Below are positions 62,568-64,000 of a stretch of 64,000 nucleotides of DNA, piece after piece. A program made the position numbers and the translations under genes. Numbering within the stretch: the first letter of the stretch is position 1; the number at the start of each line of letters is the position of its first letter. Origin of the DNA: Massilia sp. Leaf139 (GTDB lineage: Bacteria; Pseudomonadota; Gammaproteobacteria; Burkholderiales; Burkholderiaceae_D); the NCBI RefSeq assembly GCF_001424165.1, contig NZ_LMOJ01000012.1, positions 372,863-436,862 on the forward strand, given 5' to 3'. The notes beneath the pieces are model-generated. The model worked only from the letters and a program-made list of their open reading frames with translations. It ran no database searches and had not been told where the DNA came from.

Positions 62568-64000
62568 TTAGTGCGCCGCTTCCCAGCTCGCGCCCACGCC
62601 CGTCTCGGCCACCAGTGGCACCTTCAGCTCGGCCACGCCGGCCATGAGTTCGGGCAGCCTGGCCTTGACCAGTTCCAGCTCGGCTTCCGGCACTTCCAGC
62701 ACTAGTTCGTCGTGCACCTGCATGACCATGCGCGTGGCCAGTTTTTCCTCCTCCAGCCAGCCCTGCACCGCGATCATCGCCAGCTTGATCAGGTCGGCGG
62801 CCGTGCCCTGCATCGGCGCATTGATGGCGGCGCGTTCGGCGCCGGCGCGGCGCGGGCCGTTCGGGGAGTTGATCTCGGGGAGCCAGAGGCGGCGGCCGAA
62901 CACGGTTTCGACATAACCCTTGGCCTTGGCGGCGACGCGGGTTTCGTCCATGTACTGCTTGACGCCCGAGAAGCGCGCGAAATAGCGGTCGATGTAATTG
63001 GCAGCGGCGGCGCGCTCGATCTGCAGGTTGGCGGCCAGACCAAACGCGCTCATGCCGTAGATCAGGCCGAAGTTGATGACCTTGGCGTAGCGGCGCTGTT
63101 CGGAATCGACTTCGTCCGGCGCGACGCCGAAGATCTCGGCGGCGGTTGCGCGGTGGATGTCCACGCCTTCGGCAAAGGCGCGCAGCATCGCTTCGTCGCC
63201 TGAGATGTGCGCCATGATGCGCAGCTCGATCTGCGAATAGTCGGCCGAGACGATCACGCTGCCCGGCGGCGCCACAAACGCTTCGCGGATGCGGCGCCCT
63301 TCGCCGGTACGCACCGGAATGTTCTGCAAATTCGGATCGTTCGAGGCCAGGCGCCCGGTGATCGCCACGGCCTGCGCATAGTTCGTATGCACGCGGCCCG
63401 TGTTCGGGTTCACCATTTTCGGGAGCTTGTCGGTATAGGTCGACTTCAACTTCGACAGGCTGCGGTGTTCCAGCAGCACCTTCGGCAGCGGGAAGTCTTC
63501 TGCCAGCTTTTGCAGCACTTCCTCATCCGTCGAAGGCGCGCCGGTGGCCGTCTTCTTGATGACCGGCAGGCCGAGCTTGACGAAGAAGATCTCGCCGATC
63601 TGTTTCGGCGAACCCAGGTTGAAGGGGCCGCCGGCCATCTCGTAAGCCTTGGCTTCGAGCTCGACCAGGCGGGCACCCAGTTCGCGCGACTGCGCTTCAA
63701 GCTTTTCGGCGTCGATCAGCACGCCGTTGCGCTCGATCTTCTGCAGCACGATCTGGGTCGGCAGCTCGATGTTTTTATAGATGAATTCCAGGCCCTTGTC
63801 GGCCAGCACGTGCGGCAGCATGGTCTGGTGCAGACGCAGCGTGATGTCGGAGTCCTCGGCCGCGTATTCGGTCGCGCGGTTCAGCTCGACCTGGTCGAAG
63901 CAGATCATGTTCGCGCCCTTGCCGCACACGTCGACGAAAGGAATCGTCGTATAGCCGAGGTGGCGCATCGCCATCGTGTCCATGTCGTGCGGCTTATGCG
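62568..64000 (-). CDS. polA: DNA polymerase I (C-terminal part, cut by window edge)
   Basis: 477 residues to the window edge; the N-terminus is outside. Contents: the end of the 3'-5' exonuclease-like domain (HKPHDMDTMAMRHLGY, EDSDITLRLH) and the whole polymerase domain, with motif A VSADYSQIELRIMAH, motif B RRYAKVINFGLIYGMSAFGLA region and motif C MQVHDELVLEVPE. It fills gaps in repair and removes Okazaki primers. Convergent with the diguanylate cyclase gene. Confidence 0.97.
   Translation of the reverse strand, partial: HKPHDMDTMAMRHLGYTTIPFVDVCGKGANMICFDQVELNRATEYAAEDSDITLRLHQTMLPHVLADKGLEFIYKNIELPTQIVLQKIERNGVLIDAEKLEAQSRELGARLVELEAKAYEMAGGPFNLGSPKQIGEIFFVKLGLPVIKKTATGAPSTDEEVLQKLAEDFPLPKVLLEHRSLSKLKSTYTDKLPKMVNPNTGRVHTNYAQAVAITGRLASNDPNLQNIPVRTGEGRRIREAFVAPPGSVIVSADYSQIELRIMAHISGDEAMLRAFAEGVDIHRATAAEIFGVAPDEVDSEQRRYAKVINFGLIYGMSAFGLAANLQIERAAAANYIDRYFARFSGVKQYMDETRVAAKAKGYVETVFGRRLWLPEINSPNGPRRAGAERAAINAPMQGTAADLIKLAMIAVQGWLEEEKLATRMVMQVHDELVLEVPEAELELVKARLPELMAGVAELKVPLVAETGVGASWEAAH

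Noticed and set aside
1..64000. tRNA, rRNA or prophage genes
   Set aside because: No cloverleaf with a TTCRANY arm, no rRNA-like conserved sequence, and no phage structural or integrase gene was recognised by reading; a covariance-model scan would be the decisive check.

Overview
The window is high-GC, densely coded proteobacterial chromosome. The xseB-ispA-dxs operon, glcDEF, many LysR/EamA/TonB-receptor genes and dispersed GTAGGGTGGGC...GCCCACGC palindromes point to a betaproteobacterium of the Oxalobacteraceae, Massilia-like. That assignment is inference; no rRNA or tRNA gene was found to anchor it. Both edges cut genes: a pentapeptide-repeat protein on the left and polA on the right.

Layout. 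0-4 kb: pentapeptide protein, a small unknown protein and a large TonB-dependent receptor. 4-8 kb: glycolate oxidase glcD-glcE-glcF (minus). 8-10 kb: corrinoid adenosyltransferase, rhomboid protease, HD-type hydrolase. 10-15 kb: an operon-like run of isochorismatase-family hydrolase, YtcJ-like amidohydrolase, DUF1275 protein and TMEM175-family channel, with a perfect palindrome upstream, then a membrane protein. 15-21.4 kb: LysR/EamA pair, membrane diguanylate cyclase, MFS transporter, PQQ-type sugar dehydrogenase.

21.5-33.7 kb is visibly more AT-rich and accessory in character. It holds a small zinc-ribbon protein, a beta-barrel protein, and an envelope-modification module: LTA-synthase-like sulfatase, OmpR-type regulator, sensor kinase, EptA-type phosphoethanolamine transferase, and a PAP2 phosphatase gene broken by two in-frame TGA codons. 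A PmrA-box-like triple direct repeat lies before the LTA-synthase-like gene. Around and after this module are minus-strand modules of one or two small genes, each bordered by copies of a ~26-base imperfect palindrome, often as ~60-base inverted doublets. Two of these modules carry paralogous small proteins that look like a lone porter subdomain of an RND pump behind a twin-arginine signal. This cassette-like array, with no recognisable integrase or attC site, is the most unusual part of the window.

33.8-45.5 kb returns to ordinary core sequence: SDR, a second TMEM175-family gene, glycosyltransferase, alpha/beta hydrolase, pyruvate-oxidase-like enzyme with an alcohol dehydrogenase, a proline-rich membrane protein, a 2OG-Fe(II) oxygenase, and xseB-ispA-dxs. 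45.8-54.3 kb: Rieske oxygenase, EamA transporter, sulfurtransferase, Fur-family regulator, then a metal (probably zinc) uptake cluster of MerC-like protein, ZnuD-like His-rich TonB receptor with a Fur/Zur-type operator, glycolipid-binding-like protein, ZIP transporter and a Tat-type dienelactone hydrolase. 54.5-64 kb: unknown acidic protein, DUF2807 protein, tartrate dehydrogenase with divergent LysR, two tiny proteins, a methyltransferase, a chemotaxis receptor, a second diguanylate cyclase related to the first, and polA.
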